A DNA stretch of 64,000 nt from CBDDBH01 sp965225625 (GTDB taxonomy: Bacteria > Pseudomonadota > Gammaproteobacteria > JADZEE01). The stretch lies in assembly GCA_965225625.1 (NCBI GenBank), contig CBDDBH010000032.1, positions 124,001 to 188,000 of the forward strand. The letters run 5' to 3'. Under the pieces are notes generated by a model that made no database searches, was not told the origin of the DNA, and worked only from the letters and a program-made list of their open reading frames with translations. This document shows positions 33,519 to 42,442 of the stretch, in pieces; within the stretch, counting starts at the first letter, position 1, and each line of letters begins with the position of its first letter. A program made the position numbers and the translations under genes.

Positions 33519-34959
33519 AGTCACCGGCTTCCTCGAATATAAGCGTCAGAAACAGCCCTATCGTCCGATCGACGAGCGCCTGCTGGACTGGAGCCAGGTC
33601 ATGCAGAGCTGGAAGCGCGATGAGCTGGGCGACCAGGCAGCGCGCTGCATGGATTGCGGCATTCCGTTTTGTCATCAAGGCTGCCCGCTCGGCAACCTGA
33701 TCCCAGATTGGAACGATCTCGTGTATCGCGGCAAATGGCGCGACGCCATCGATCGTCTGCACGCCACCAATAATTTTCCGGAGTTCACCGGCACGTTGTG
33801 TCCGGCTCCGTGCGAGGGCTCCTGTGTACTGGGCATTAACGATGATCCGGTGACCATCAAAGCAGTCGAAAATACCATCATCGAACGCGCCTGGAGTGAA
33901 GACTGGGTCGTCCCCCGCCCACCGAATTGCGAATCCGGCAAACGTGTAGCGGTGGTCGGATCCGGACCAGCCGGGCTTGCAGCCGCACAACAACTGCGTC
34001 GGGTCGGCCACCACGTGCAGGTGCTGGAACGCGAAGACCGGCTTGGTGGCCTACTGCGATACGGAATTCCTGAATTCAAAATGGAAAAACGGCTGCTGGA
34101 TCGGCGCCTGCAGCAGCTCGTGGAGGAAGGCGTGGAGTTTCGCACGCAAGCTCATGTAGGCTTCAACGTCGACGTCGCCGAGTTACGTGAGGAGTTCGAC
34201 GCAATCCTGCTGGCCGGCGGCGCCTGTGCACCTCGTGATTTACCGATTCCAGGTCATGAGTTCGCTGGCGTGCATTTCGCGATGGACTTTCTGCCTTTGC
34301 AAAATCGTCGCTGCGAAGGCGATACCATTGCTGACAGCGAATTCATTGATGCCCGCGGAAAACATGTCGTGATCATCGGCGGCGGTGACACCGGTGCGGA
34401 CTGTCTGGGCACCGTCCACCGTCAGGGCTGCAAGTCTGTCCACCAACTTGAGATCATGGAACGCCCGCCGGATTCGCGTGGCCAGGACAACCCGTGGCCT
34501 GAGTGGCCCCGCATTTACCGTGTGTCGTGCGCACACGAAGAGGGCGGCGAACGCGTCTACGCGGTAGCGACAAAACGTTTTATCGATAACGGCGAAGGCC
34601 GGGTGGGCGCGCTGGAACTCGTTGAGGTGAAGATGCAAGTGCGCGACGCACGCATGAGCTTCAGCGACGTACCCGACTCAGAGTATCAAATACCCTGTGA
34701 TTTGGTGCTGCTGGCAATGGGATTTGTTGGACCAGAACGTGATGGCATGTTGACGCAACTGGGCGTTGAACTGACTGATCGAGGCAATGTCAGGCGTGAT
34801 GCTGAGTGGATGACCAGTATCCCGGGGATCTTCACGGCAGGTGACATGCAACGCGGCCAATCGCTAATCGTCTGGGCGATCGCCGAAGGCCGCTCTGCCG
34901 CTCGCAGTATCGATCACTATCTATTGGGTAAATCGGAGCTACCCGCGCCGTTACCGTGA
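33511..34959 (+). CDS. gltD: Glutamate synthase (NADPH) small subunit
   Basis: 482 residues. It carries electrons from NADPH through FAD and two 4Fe-4S clusters to GltB. The N-terminal cluster cysteines are in RCMDCGIPFCHQGCPLGN and CPAPCEGSCVLG. The FAD dinucleotide fold is VVGSGPAGLAAA and the NADPH fold is VIIGGGDTGADCLG. Late FAD contact: GIFTAGDMQRGQSL. It is translated with overlap behind gltB and overlaps hemE by 4 bp (GTGA). Confidence 0.98.
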   Translation: MGKVTGFLEYKRQKQPYRPIDERLLDWSQVMQSWKRDELGDQAARCMDCGIPFCHQGCPLGNLIPDWNDLVYRGKWRDAIDRLHATNNFPEFTGTLCPAPCEGSCVLGINDDPVTIKAVENTIIERAWSEDWVVPRPPNCESGKRVAVVGSGPAGLAAAQQLRRVGHHVQVLEREDRLGGLLRYGIPEFKMEKRLLDRRLQQLVEEGVEFRTQAHVGFNVDVAELREEFDAILLAGGACAPRDLPIPGHEFAGVHFAMDFLPLQNRRCEGDTIADSEFIDARGKHVVIIGGGDTGADCLGTVHRQGCKSVHQLEIMERPPDSRGQDNPWPEWPRIYRVSCAHEEGGERVYAVATKRFIDNGEGRVGALELVEVKMQVRDARMSFSDVPDSEYQIPCDLVLLAMGFVGPERDGMLTQLGVELTDRGNVRRDAEWMTSIPGIFTAGDMQRGQSLIVWAIAEGRSAARSIDHYLLGKSELPAPLP

Positions 34960-36020
34960 GCCGACCCCCCAATGACCGCATGTTGCGGGCGCTGTTGCGT
35001 GAACCGGTCGATGTCACGCCAGTTTGGATAATGCGCCAGGCCGGCCGCTATCTACCGGAGTATCGCGCGACACGCGCGAAGGCGGGCAGTTTCATGGCCT
35101 TGTGCAAAACACCCGAGCTTGCCTGCGAAGTTACTATGCAGCCGCTTACCCGTTTTCCCCTGGATGCGGCAATTCTGTTCTCGGATATTCTCACAATTCC
35201 CGACGCCATGGGATTGGGATTGTCAGTGGAAGACGGCGTCGGTCCGCGCTTTGCCCGCACGGTTCGCAGCAGCGCCGATATAGCGCGGCTGGGGGTACCT
35301 GATCCGGAGCAGGAATTGCGTTTCGTGATGGACGCCGTGCGGGTGATTACGCGTGAACTCGACGGCAGCGTGCCATTGATAGGCTTTGCCGGCAGTCCTT
35401 GGACCTTGGCGACTTACATGATCGAGGGAGGCTCTACGCGTGACTTCACCCGTAGCAAAGCTCTGCTGTATTCCGATCCGCAGTCCGCTCACACGTTACT
35501 GTCGGTGCTTGCAAGGGCGGTAGCGGACTACCTGAATGCGCAGATCGCGGCTGGCGTGAATGCCGTCATGCTGTTCGATACTTGGGGCGGGGTGTTGGAA
35601 GCGCGGGCATATGAAACCTTTTCATTGAGCTTCATGACGCAGGTAATCGCCAGTTTGCAACGCGAACGAGAGGGCACCCGGATCCCCGTCATTGTATTCA
35701 CTAAGGGCGGCGGCCCCTGGCTGGAGAAGATCGCCGCCAGCGGCTGCGACGCATGCGGCATCGATTGGACCCAGAGTCTGGGCAACGCGCGGCAACGGGT
35801 AGGCACGCAGGTAGCATTACAAGGCAACATGGATCCAGCCGTACTGCATGCGCCAGCTGCAAGAATCGAAGCCGAGGTAGCGTCCGTCCTCGAGGATTTC
35901 GGTAGCGGAACCGGTCACGTGTTCAACCTTGGCCACGGCATCACACCCGATATCGACCCCGACAAGGTTGCACACATGGTCGATGCGGTACACCGTTTGA
36001 GCACCGCCTTCCACGACTGA
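34956..36020 (+). CDS. hemE: Uroporphyrinogen decarboxylase
   Basis: 354 residues from a GTG at 34956 overlapping the gltD stop. It removes four acetate carboxyls from uroporphyrinogen III in haem synthesis. The signature PVWIMRQAGRYLPEY is near 20-34, then FSDILTIPDAMG with its substrate Asp, FAGSPWTLATYM, LFDTWGG and a late FNLGHGITP. Length is standard. The stop overlaps the next ATG (TGATG). Confidence 0.98.
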   Translation: MSRPPNDRMLRALLREPVDVTPVWIMRQAGRYLPEYRATRAKAGSFMALCKTPELACEVTMQPLTRFPLDAAILFSDILTIPDAMGLGLSVEDGVGPRFARTVRSSADIARLGVPDPEQELRFVMDAVRVITRELDGSVPLIGFAGSPWTLATYMIEGGSTRDFTRSKALLYSDPQSAHTLLSVLARAVADYLNAQIAAGVNAVMLFDTWGGVLEARAYETFSLSFMTQVIASLQREREGTRIPVIVFTKGGGPWLEKIAASGCDACGIDWTQSLGNARQRVGTQVALQGNMDPAVLHAPAARIEAEVASVLEDFGSGTGHVFNLGHGITPDIDPDKVAHMVDAVHRLSTAFHD

Positions 36021-36946
36021 TGGTCGACCCTCAAATGCCCTGGAGGGGAACCCCGAAGACCATCGTCCAGGGGTTCTGCATGGGGACTGCCGACGTTGTC
36101 CCCGGGGTTAGTGGCGGTACTGTTGCCTACATTCTAGGCATCTACCCCAAGCTGTTAAACGCCATCAAGTCGTTCGATCTGAACTGGCTGCGGATGTTAA
36201 TCCGCATGGAACTGCGCGCAGCGTTTCTACATCCGCATTTTTCGTTTCTCATCCCGCTGGCCCTGGGGATTGCAGCAGCACTGTTAACTTTCACCAGGCT
36301 CATCCCAATTCCGCTGCTTTTGACGTCGCACCCTGAGTTGGTTTACGGACTGTTCTTTGGACTTATCTTAGGATCGATCGTTACGCTGCATCGGCAGGTG
36401 CAACTACGTGGCGTCGTGGAATACGCGACCGCCGGCGTCGGCATCGTCATCGGATGGCTGGTCATGACTGCCGTGCCACAAGCGACACCCGATACTGCAC
36501 CCTACGTCTTTGTCAGCGGAGCACTGGCAATCACGGCCATGATCCTGCCCGGTTTATCCGGATCCTTTATTTTATTGATCCTCGGTAAATACGCGTCAGT
36601 TTTCGATGCAATCGGTCGCCTGGACTTCAGCGTGCTGCTACCGTTCGGATTTGGCGTTATCTGCGGATTGATCGTGTTCAGCCGAGTACTGGCCTGGCTG
36701 CTAGAGCGCTGGCGCAATCGCGCCATGTTGTTCATCAACGGCGTGTTAATCGCCTCACTATGGATTATCTGGCCGTTTCAGCGGCGGGAATTTGTACTGG
36801 TGCACAACAAGTCAAAATTGGTGGGGTCAACCCCATTAATACCTGCAGAGTGGGATTTTACCGTGTTATGCTCGGCTGCATTAGCGCTGGCCGGTATGGC
36901 TGCCGTGCTCAGTATCGATTTGTTGGCACGACGCAAGCAAGGCTGA
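36020..36946 (+). CDS. DUF368 membrane protein (PopT-type polyprenyl-phosphate transporter)
   Basis: 308 residues, polytopic, about eight or nine membrane segments. The DUF368 signature GTADVVPGVSGGTVAYILG is at about 22-40, and a second, related half-repeat is MILPGLSGSFILLILGKYAS. DUF368 proteins (PopT) have been linked to returning undecaprenyl phosphate across the inner membrane for reuse in cell-wall and surface polysaccharide synthesis. The gene starts inside the hemE stop codon, so it is translationally coupled to haem and nitrogen genes, an arrangement that gives no functional clue. Confidence 0.85.
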   Translation: MVDPQMPWRGTPKTIVQGFCMGTADVVPGVSGGTVAYILGIYPKLLNAIKSFDLNWLRMLIRMELRAAFLHPHFSFLIPLALGIAAALLTFTRLIPIPLLLTSHPELVYGLFFGLILGSIVTLHRQVQLRGVVEYATAGVGIVIGWLVMTAVPQATPDTAPYVFVSGALAITAMILPGLSGSFILLILGKYASVFDAIGRLDFSVLLPFGFGVICGLIVFSRVLAWLLERWRNRAMLFINGVLIASLWIIWPFQRREFVLVHNKSKLVGSTPLIPAEWDFTVLCSAALALAGMAAVLSIDLLARRKQG

Positions 36947-36978
36947 TTGCAGGGGTGCGCGTCGGGGGATTCGCCTAA

Positions 36979-39411
36979 ATGCCACTGTCCGAAACAATCT
37001 TAGTCATCATGGGTCTGCTGGCACTGGCCATGGTTGCCGCTGGCGTATGCCGTAATCTGCCGATCCCGGACACGGTTTTTCTTGTGTTGCTGGGTATGCT
37101 GCTCGCGTGGCTGGCGCAAAGAGTGCCGCAGTTTGAGGCGCTACAGGAATTTAGCCTGACACCTGATCTGGTATTTTTCGTTTTCCTGCCGGCGCTTATT
37201 TTCGAGTCGGCATTGAACCTCGACGCTCGCCAACTCATGAAAGACATCGGACCTATCATGGTGCTGGCCGTGATCGCATTGCTCATCTCAACGGCTATTA
37301 TCGGTTTAGGTGTATGGAAAATACTCGGTGTGGAATTGGTCGTTGCACTTTTGTTTGGAGCCTTGATCGCGGCCACTGATCCGGTTGCGGTTGTTGCACT
37401 GTTCAAGGAGCTTGGTGCGCCGGTACGGCTTATGACCTTAGTGGAAGGCGAATCGTTGTTTAACGATGCAACCGCAATCGTGCTGTTTCACATTTTGCTC
37501 GGCATCGTGGCAACCGCGAGTGGTTTTGGCGTTGCCGATGTGGGTCCTGCAATCGTTGAATTTTTACGCGTATTTTTTGGCGGGATCGCGGTGGGCGCCG
37601 TCGTCGGTTTCGGCATCAGCGAGCTCATGCGCCGCATCGACAGCGGTCACATGGCCATCCTGGTGATGTCGCTGGTGATGGCCTATGTAAGTTTTGTCAC
37701 GGCTGAGCATTTGTTGCACGTTTCCGGCGTGATGGCAGCGGTGTCCGCAGCGCTCGCGATGGGCGCATATGGCGTTACTCGGATCCCACCTTCAGCCATG
37801 AAGTTGACCTATGAAACTTGGGAGGTCATCGCGCTGATTTGTAATTCTCTGCTGTTCCTGATGGTCGGTTTATCGGTGGACGTGGGCGTTGTCGCGGATC
37901 TGTTTCTGGAAATAATTGTCGTTTCATTACTGGTGATTGCTGCTCGAGCTTTGTCCGTTTACAGCTTTGTACCCATCACGACCCGCCTGTTCAAACTACC
38001 CGTCGTGAATATGGGCGAACGCCACATCATGTGGTGGGGAGGGTTAAAAGGCGGACTGGCGATTGCAATTGTTCTATCCATTCCCGACGACTTACCTGGT
38101 AAACAGTTCCTGGTACAACTGACACTGGGTGTGGTGATGTTCACGCTGCTCGTTAACGCACCGACTATTCGTCCATTGATCAGATTTCTCGGCATCGACC
38201 GGCTGACCGAGGAAGAACAGGCCGAACTGCGCCGCGGCCTAATCGCCGGTCGAACCGAAGCGCACACCATGATTGAATCGTTACACTCTGCTGAGCTAAT
38301 TTCGGAGGGCTCGTATTCGGCGCTGGCCGAGCGTCTCGAGAGCACGTTCGAGGTGCAGGCGGCTGAAAGAATCCAACGCGCGGGACTGCGTCACGCACAT
38401 CTGGAGGCACTCAGGATCGAACTCGATGAACTCGAACATTTATTCGAAATCGGTCTCATCAAGGAGTACACCTACCTCGACCTACGCGCGACTCTGCGCC
38501 GCGACCGCGAGCATTGGATGGAACCCGACGCGCAGGATGTCAATGTGCAACGGCGGCTTAATCCATTTCATCGCCTCGAACAGGCGCTGATTAGAAGATT
38601 TCGCGAAGTCAATTGGGCCGCACCGCTGTTAGCGTATTACCAGGGGTTACGGATCTCACAACGGCTGCAGCGCGATATCGCCGGTATCATTACTTCCAGC
38701 ATCGTGGTGCAACAAGTGCTGGAACATCCGGAACTGGACCCCGAACACCGCAAAGCGGTGGCCGAGGTTTATCGCGACCGTCGGGATCGCCGTAAGGACC
38801 GAGTCGAACAGATCCAACGTGAATTTCCGAGTTTTTACGAGAACTTCGAGCACCGTCTGTACGCTGGAGCCGCGCTTGAGAATGCCCTGCACAAGATTGA
38901 GGAGGAGCATCATAGTGGCGACCTTGGCGCTAAGGCCTACATACTTATTGAACGGCGAATTGAAGAGGCAATTCACCACCTGCCAGCACTGAGTTCGGCT
39001 ACCTCGGAATTGAAGCCCAGCGATCTCATCAAGCGCGTGCCGATGTTCAGCGGTCTGTCCGAAGAGGCATTGCAACATCTGGCGGCACGGGCGCAACAGG
39101 TGACCTTCCTACCGGACGACGTTGTCATTGGCCAAGACGACCGGGGGAATGCCCTGTATATCATCATGCAGGGTGCGGTCAGCGTGCACCGCAGAGAGGC
39201 TGGACGTGAGGAGAAAAAGCTAGCCGATTTGACCGTCGGCGACTTCTTCGGTGAGGCTGCCCTGCTTGGTGACGATGTGCGTACGGCCTCCGTGCGCGCG
39301 CAAACTCCGCTTACGCTGCTGCGCCTGACCCGCCGTGACGTGATCGAACTCGCTCAGGAGAACGCTGAATTCGATCGCCACCTACGCGAGGCGAACGCGC
39401 AACGCAGTTAG
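36979..39411 (+). CDS. CPA1-family Na+/H+ antiporter with cyclic-nucleotide-binding domain
   Basis: 810 residues. The N-terminal 400 hold about 12-13 membrane helices of the CPA1/NhaP type, including FVFLPALIFESALNLD, the AATDPVAVVALFKELGAP segment with its functional Asp, and EGESLFNDATAIVLF. A long charged cytoplasmic helical region follows (about 410-660). The C-terminus (about 675-795) is a cNMP-binding fold with the phosphate cassette GDFFGEAALLGDDVRTASVRA-like; the RTA core is the one associated with cAMP binding. Transport is probably gated by a cyclic nucleotide. It follows the DUF368 gene by 32 bp. Confidence 0.9.
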   Translation: MPLSETILVIMGLLALAMVAAGVCRNLPIPDTVFLVLLGMLLAWLAQRVPQFEALQEFSLTPDLVFFVFLPALIFESALNLDARQLMKDIGPIMVLAVIALLISTAIIGLGVWKILGVELVVALLFGALIAATDPVAVVALFKELGAPVRLMTLVEGESLFNDATAIVLFHILLGIVATASGFGVADVGPAIVEFLRVFFGGIAVGAVVGFGISELMRRIDSGHMAILVMSLVMAYVSFVTAEHLLHVSGVMAAVSAALAMGAYGVTRIPPSAMKLTYETWEVIALICNSLLFLMVGLSVDVGVVADLFLEIIVVSLLVIAARALSVYSFVPITTRLFKLPVVNMGERHIMWWGGLKGGLAIAIVLSIPDDLPGKQFLVQLTLGVVMFTLLVNAPTIRPLIRFLGIDRLTEEEQAELRRGLIAGRTEAHTMIESLHSAELISEGSYSALAERLESTFEVQAAERIQRAGLRHAHLEALRIELDELEHLFEIGLIKEYTYLDLRATLRRDREHWMEPDAQDVNVQRRLNPFHRLEQALIRRFREVNWAAPLLAYYQGLRISQRLQRDIAGIITSSIVVQQVLEHPELDPEHRKAVAEVYRDRRDRRKDRVEQIQREFPSFYENFEHRLYAGAALENALHKIEEEHHSGDLGAKAYILIERRIEEAIHHLPALSSATSELKPSDLIKRVPMFSGLSEEALQHLAARAQQVTFLPDDVVIGQDDRGNALYIIMQGAVSVHRREAGREEKKLADLTVGDFFGEAALLGDDVRTASVRAQTPLTLLRLTRRDVIELAQENAEFDRHLREANAQRS

Positions 39412-39429
39412 TGCGCATTTAGGACTTCG

Positions 39430-39456
39430 GACGAGGGCGTGGGCCCCGCCCTCGTC
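39430..39456. terminator. Perfect 10-bp GC-rich hairpin between convergent antiporter and lnt
   Basis: GACGAGGGCG (39430-39439) pairs with CGCCCTCGTC (39447-39456) around a 7-base loop. It lies between two convergent genes and probably ends transcription from one or both; no T-run follows. Confidence 0.5.
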
Positions 39457-39499
39457 GTGCAAATGGGCGTTGGCCGCAATCAGTGCAGTGACTTAGCTC

Positions 39500-40984
39500 C
39501 TATGCCGCCTGTCTGCGTCGCGTCCACGCGAAAATCACGACCAAGAGCGCCAACGCGACGATCGGTCCATTACCCATCACGACATACGGAGTGGACCCTT
39601 TGCGCGGCTGTAACTCACCCGCCAGGGCGTGTTCCGTGAATTGAGGTGAGCGCCGAATAATGCTTCCACGCTCATCAATGATTGCCGAAATGCCGGTATT
39701 CGTTGCGCGCAACATCTGCCGGCCCGCCTCGAGCGCGCGCATCTGCGCAATCTGCAGGTGTTGGTGCGGCGCCAAGGAATTTCCAAACCAAGCATCGTTG
39801 CTGATATTCACCAGCCACGCCGCAGCCGGCAGGGCCCCCACCAGTTCTTCGCCGAACGCATCCTCGTAGCAAATTGAACTCGCCAGCCGGTAGTCACCGA
39901 CCTCGATGAGCGCTTGCCCGGCGCCGCCGGAGGAGAATCGTGATACATGCACATTGAGTGCATCGAGTATTGGATCGAGCAGCGTATCCATCGGCAGATA
40001 TTCCCCGAACGGGACCAGGTGCACTTTTCGATAAGTCCCGCGGGCCGCGCCGAGCGCGATCAGAGCGTTGTAGTAATTGCCGGTGTCTGCGTTGATGTCG
40101 GGTATGCCAACCAGCATCGCCGTATCGGTGGCTTTGGCCTGCGCGTCCAATTGATGCAGAAACGCGTCAACAACTCCGGGAAAAGCGGGCACGGCAGTCT
40201 CCGGCCACACGATCAAATCTCGTTGCCAGTGAGGCGCGCTCAAATCCATATACAACGCAAGCGTCGGCTCGCGCTGCGCCTTAGCCCACTTGATTTCCTG
40301 CGGGACATTTCCCTGGATCAAAGCAACACTCAGTGGCTCGCCGGCGCTCTGCGTCCAGTCTATCCGCATCAGCGCATACCCACTGAGCCAGACGAGCAGC
40401 AAAATGCCGATGCCCACCCAACGGGACCGATCTGTGCGCGCAATCGCGGCGACTAAAACTGCCGCGCTCAGCGCCACCGAGGCAGACACGGCAAACACGC
40501 CACCCACGGGCGCAAACGCCGATAATGGCGTATTAATCTGGCTATAACCAAGTGCCAACCACGGGAACCCTAGGTAGAGCCACCCACGCAGCCACTCGCT
40601 CAAGGTCCACGCTGCCGCTAGCGCGCATAACCCGAACAGCCCATTCGGTTTTTCACGCAGAAATCGGCACCACAGGTAACCAACCATTGCCGGATACAAA
40701 GCAATATAGGCAACGAAAGCCGCGGTCACAGACACCGAGAAAACCAGTATCGGCAGGCCAAAATTGTGCACGCTTACCTGGATCCACGACACGCCAACGC
40801 CGAACATCCCCAAACCGAACAGCCACCCTCGCCACAACGCCCGCCGAGGGGTGACGTGTTGCCACAGGGAAAACGGCACCGCCAGCGCCAGGATGGCAAT
40901 CACATATATGTTGAAGGGCGCGAAGGCCAGTGGCACGCAGGCGCCACTGGCCAGGCACATCGCATCCCCGCTGCGCTTGGTCAT
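39500..40984 (-). CDS. lnt: Apolipoprotein N-acyltransferase
   Basis: 494 residues. It adds the third acyl chain to lipoprotein N-terminal cysteines at the outer face of the inner membrane. About seven N-terminal and one C-terminal membrane segments flank a nitrilase-fold domain. The catalytic Glu is in VWPETAVPAF, the Lys in KVHLVPFGEYLP, and the Cys in SSICYEDAFG. The start overlaps the ybeY stop (TAATG). The corC/ybeX gene that usually lies between ybeY and lnt is absent. Confidence 0.97.
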   Translation of the reverse strand: MTKRSGDAMCLASGACVPLAFAPFNIYVIAILALAVPFSLWQHVTPRRALWRGWLFGLGMFGVGVSWIQVSVHNFGLPILVFSVSVTAAFVAYIALYPAMVGYLWCRFLREKPNGLFGLCALAAAWTLSEWLRGWLYLGFPWLALGYSQINTPLSAFAPVGGVFAVSASVALSAAVLVAAIARTDRSRWVGIGILLLVWLSGYALMRIDWTQSAGEPLSVALIQGNVPQEIKWAKAQREPTLALYMDLSAPHWQRDLIVWPETAVPAFPGVVDAFLHQLDAQAKATDTAMLVGIPDINADTGNYYNALIALGAARGTYRKVHLVPFGEYLPMDTLLDPILDALNVHVSRFSSGGAGQALIEVGDYRLASSICYEDAFGEELVGALPAAAWLVNISNDAWFGNSLAPHQHLQIAQMRALEAGRQMLRATNTGISAIIDERGSIIRRSPQFTEHALAGELQPRKGSTPYVVMGNGPIVALALLVVIFAWTRRRQAA

Positions 40985-41472
40985 TATGCTGCGGTTACGG
41001 GTGTATAAGGATCGGCGAAGCCCAACTTCACGAGGATCGCGACTTCCAGAGATTCCATCTGCTCGGCGTCGCTGCTGTCTTCATGATCGTAACCCAACAA
41101 ATGCAGGGTGCCGTGAACAACCATGTGCGCCCAGTGTGCACGGAGCAGCTTTGCTTGCGCGCCCGCCTCCCGTGCGACCACCGGTGCACAAACGACGACA
41201 TCGCCGAGTAATTCGGGAGCGATCTCATCAAGGCCATCGCTGGCAAAAGACAGGACGTTAGTCGCGCCCGCGCCTCCGCGCCAACGCTCGTTGAGTTCAC
41301 TGCCCTCGGCTTCGTCAACGATACGGACAGTCAGGCTTGCCGGCGCGGTATGTTCCCGTAGAGCACAAGTAACCCAGGTGGCGATATCTTCGGCCTTAGG
41401 TAATTCATTCTGGGTAGAGGCATATTGCACATCGACGTCAATTTTCACCGTCTTCGCCGTCCCGTTGCTCAT
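40984..41472 (-). CDS. ybeY: Endoribonuclease YbeY (16S rRNA maturation)
   Basis: 162 residues. The zinc motif HGTLHLLGYDH (about 120-130) defines the family; NVLSFASD is also conserved. YbeY acts in 16S rRNA 3'-end maturation and ribosome quality control. It overlaps the upstream phoH-like gene by 35 bp and the downstream lnt start by 1 bp. Confidence 0.97.
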   Translation of the reverse strand: MSNGTAKTVKIDVDVQYASTQNELPKAEDIATWVTCALREHTAPASLTVRIVDEAEGSELNERWRGGAGATNVLSFASDGLDEIAPELLGDVVVCAPVVAREAGAQAKLLRAHWAHMVVHGTLHLLGYDHEDSSDAEQMESLEVAILVKLGFADPYTPVTAA

Positions 41473-42442
41473 GTGCTTCGTAAGCGTCGAGAATACGCCC
41501 TACCAGCGGGTGGCGCACAACATCTTTGGAATCGAAAAAGGTAAAGCTGATCCCCTTTACCTGGTCGAGCACGCCAATGACCTGGCGTAGACCTGAGCCT
41601 TTTGATTTGGGCAAATCGACCTGCGTGATATCACCGGTAACCACTGCGGTAGATCCAAACCCAATCCGAGTGAGAAACATTTTCATTTGCTCAACCGTCG
41701 TATTCTGTGCTTCGTCGAGGATTATGAATGCCTCGTTAAGCGTGCGTCCGCGCATGAAAGCCAGCGGCGCCACCTCAATGACGTTACGGTCTATCAGCTT
41801 CGCCACTTTTTCAAAGCCGAGCATCTCGTAGAGCGCGTCATACAGAGGCCTCAGGTACGGGTCTACCTTCTGTACCATGTCGCCGGGGAGAAAGCCCAAT
41901 CGTTCGCCGGCTTCCACGGCCGGACGAACCAAACACAGGCGTCGGACCTGCTCGCGCTCCAACGCCGCTACCGCCGAGGCAACCGCAAGATAAGTCTTGC
42001 CCGTGCCGGCAGGCCCAATACCGAAGTTGATATCGTGTTTACTGATGCTGGTTACATAGCTTCGCTGATTACCGCCACGCGGGCGGATAAGTGCACGGCG
42101 CGTACGCACCAAAACATCGTCCCGTTCGACCGATTCCGCAAGTTCGGCGACGCCGGCTTCCTGCAGGTGCAGATGAATATCCGCGGGAGAGAGAACAGTG
42201 CTGTTGGTTGCGGCATAGAGGTCGCGGATGATCTGCTGCGTGGCGATAACCGAATCAGTCGCGCCGATTAGATGAAAGGTGCTGCCGCGATTGTTGATTT
42301 CTACACCTAAACGCCGCTCAAGTTGTCGTAGGTGTTCATCAAACTGGCCACACAAATTTGCCAGGCGCTCGTTATCCGACGAATCCAGGACCAGATCGGT
42401 CGCAAGCGCGATGTCGCCGTTGGGATTAGCTGGCTTGCTCAA
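41438..42442 (-). CDS. ybeZ: PhoH-like ATPase YbeZ
   Basis: 334 residues. The N-terminal KH-like region is followed by a PhoH ATPase with Walker A GPAGTGKTYLAVA (about 143-155), FIILDEAQNTTVEQMK (Walker B) and VVTGDITQVDLP. YbeZ works with YbeY on RNA. It overlaps miaB by 17 bp and ybeY by 35 bp, so the three are translationally coupled. Confidence 0.96.
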   Translation of the reverse strand: MSKPANPNGDIALATDLVLDSSDNERLANLCGQFDEHLRQLERRLGVEINNRGSTFHLIGATDSVIATQQIIRDLYAATNSTVLSPADIHLHLQEAGVAELAESVERDDVLVRTRRALIRPRGGNQRSYVTSISKHDINFGIGPAGTGKTYLAVASAVAALEREQVRRLCLVRPAVEAGERLGFLPGDMVQKVDPYLRPLYDALYEMLGFEKVAKLIDRNVIEVAPLAFMRGRTLNEAFIILDEAQNTTVEQMKMFLTRIGFGSTAVVTGDITQVDLPKSKGSGLRQVIGVLDQVKGISFTFFDSKDVVRHPLVGRILDAYEAHEQRDGEDGEN

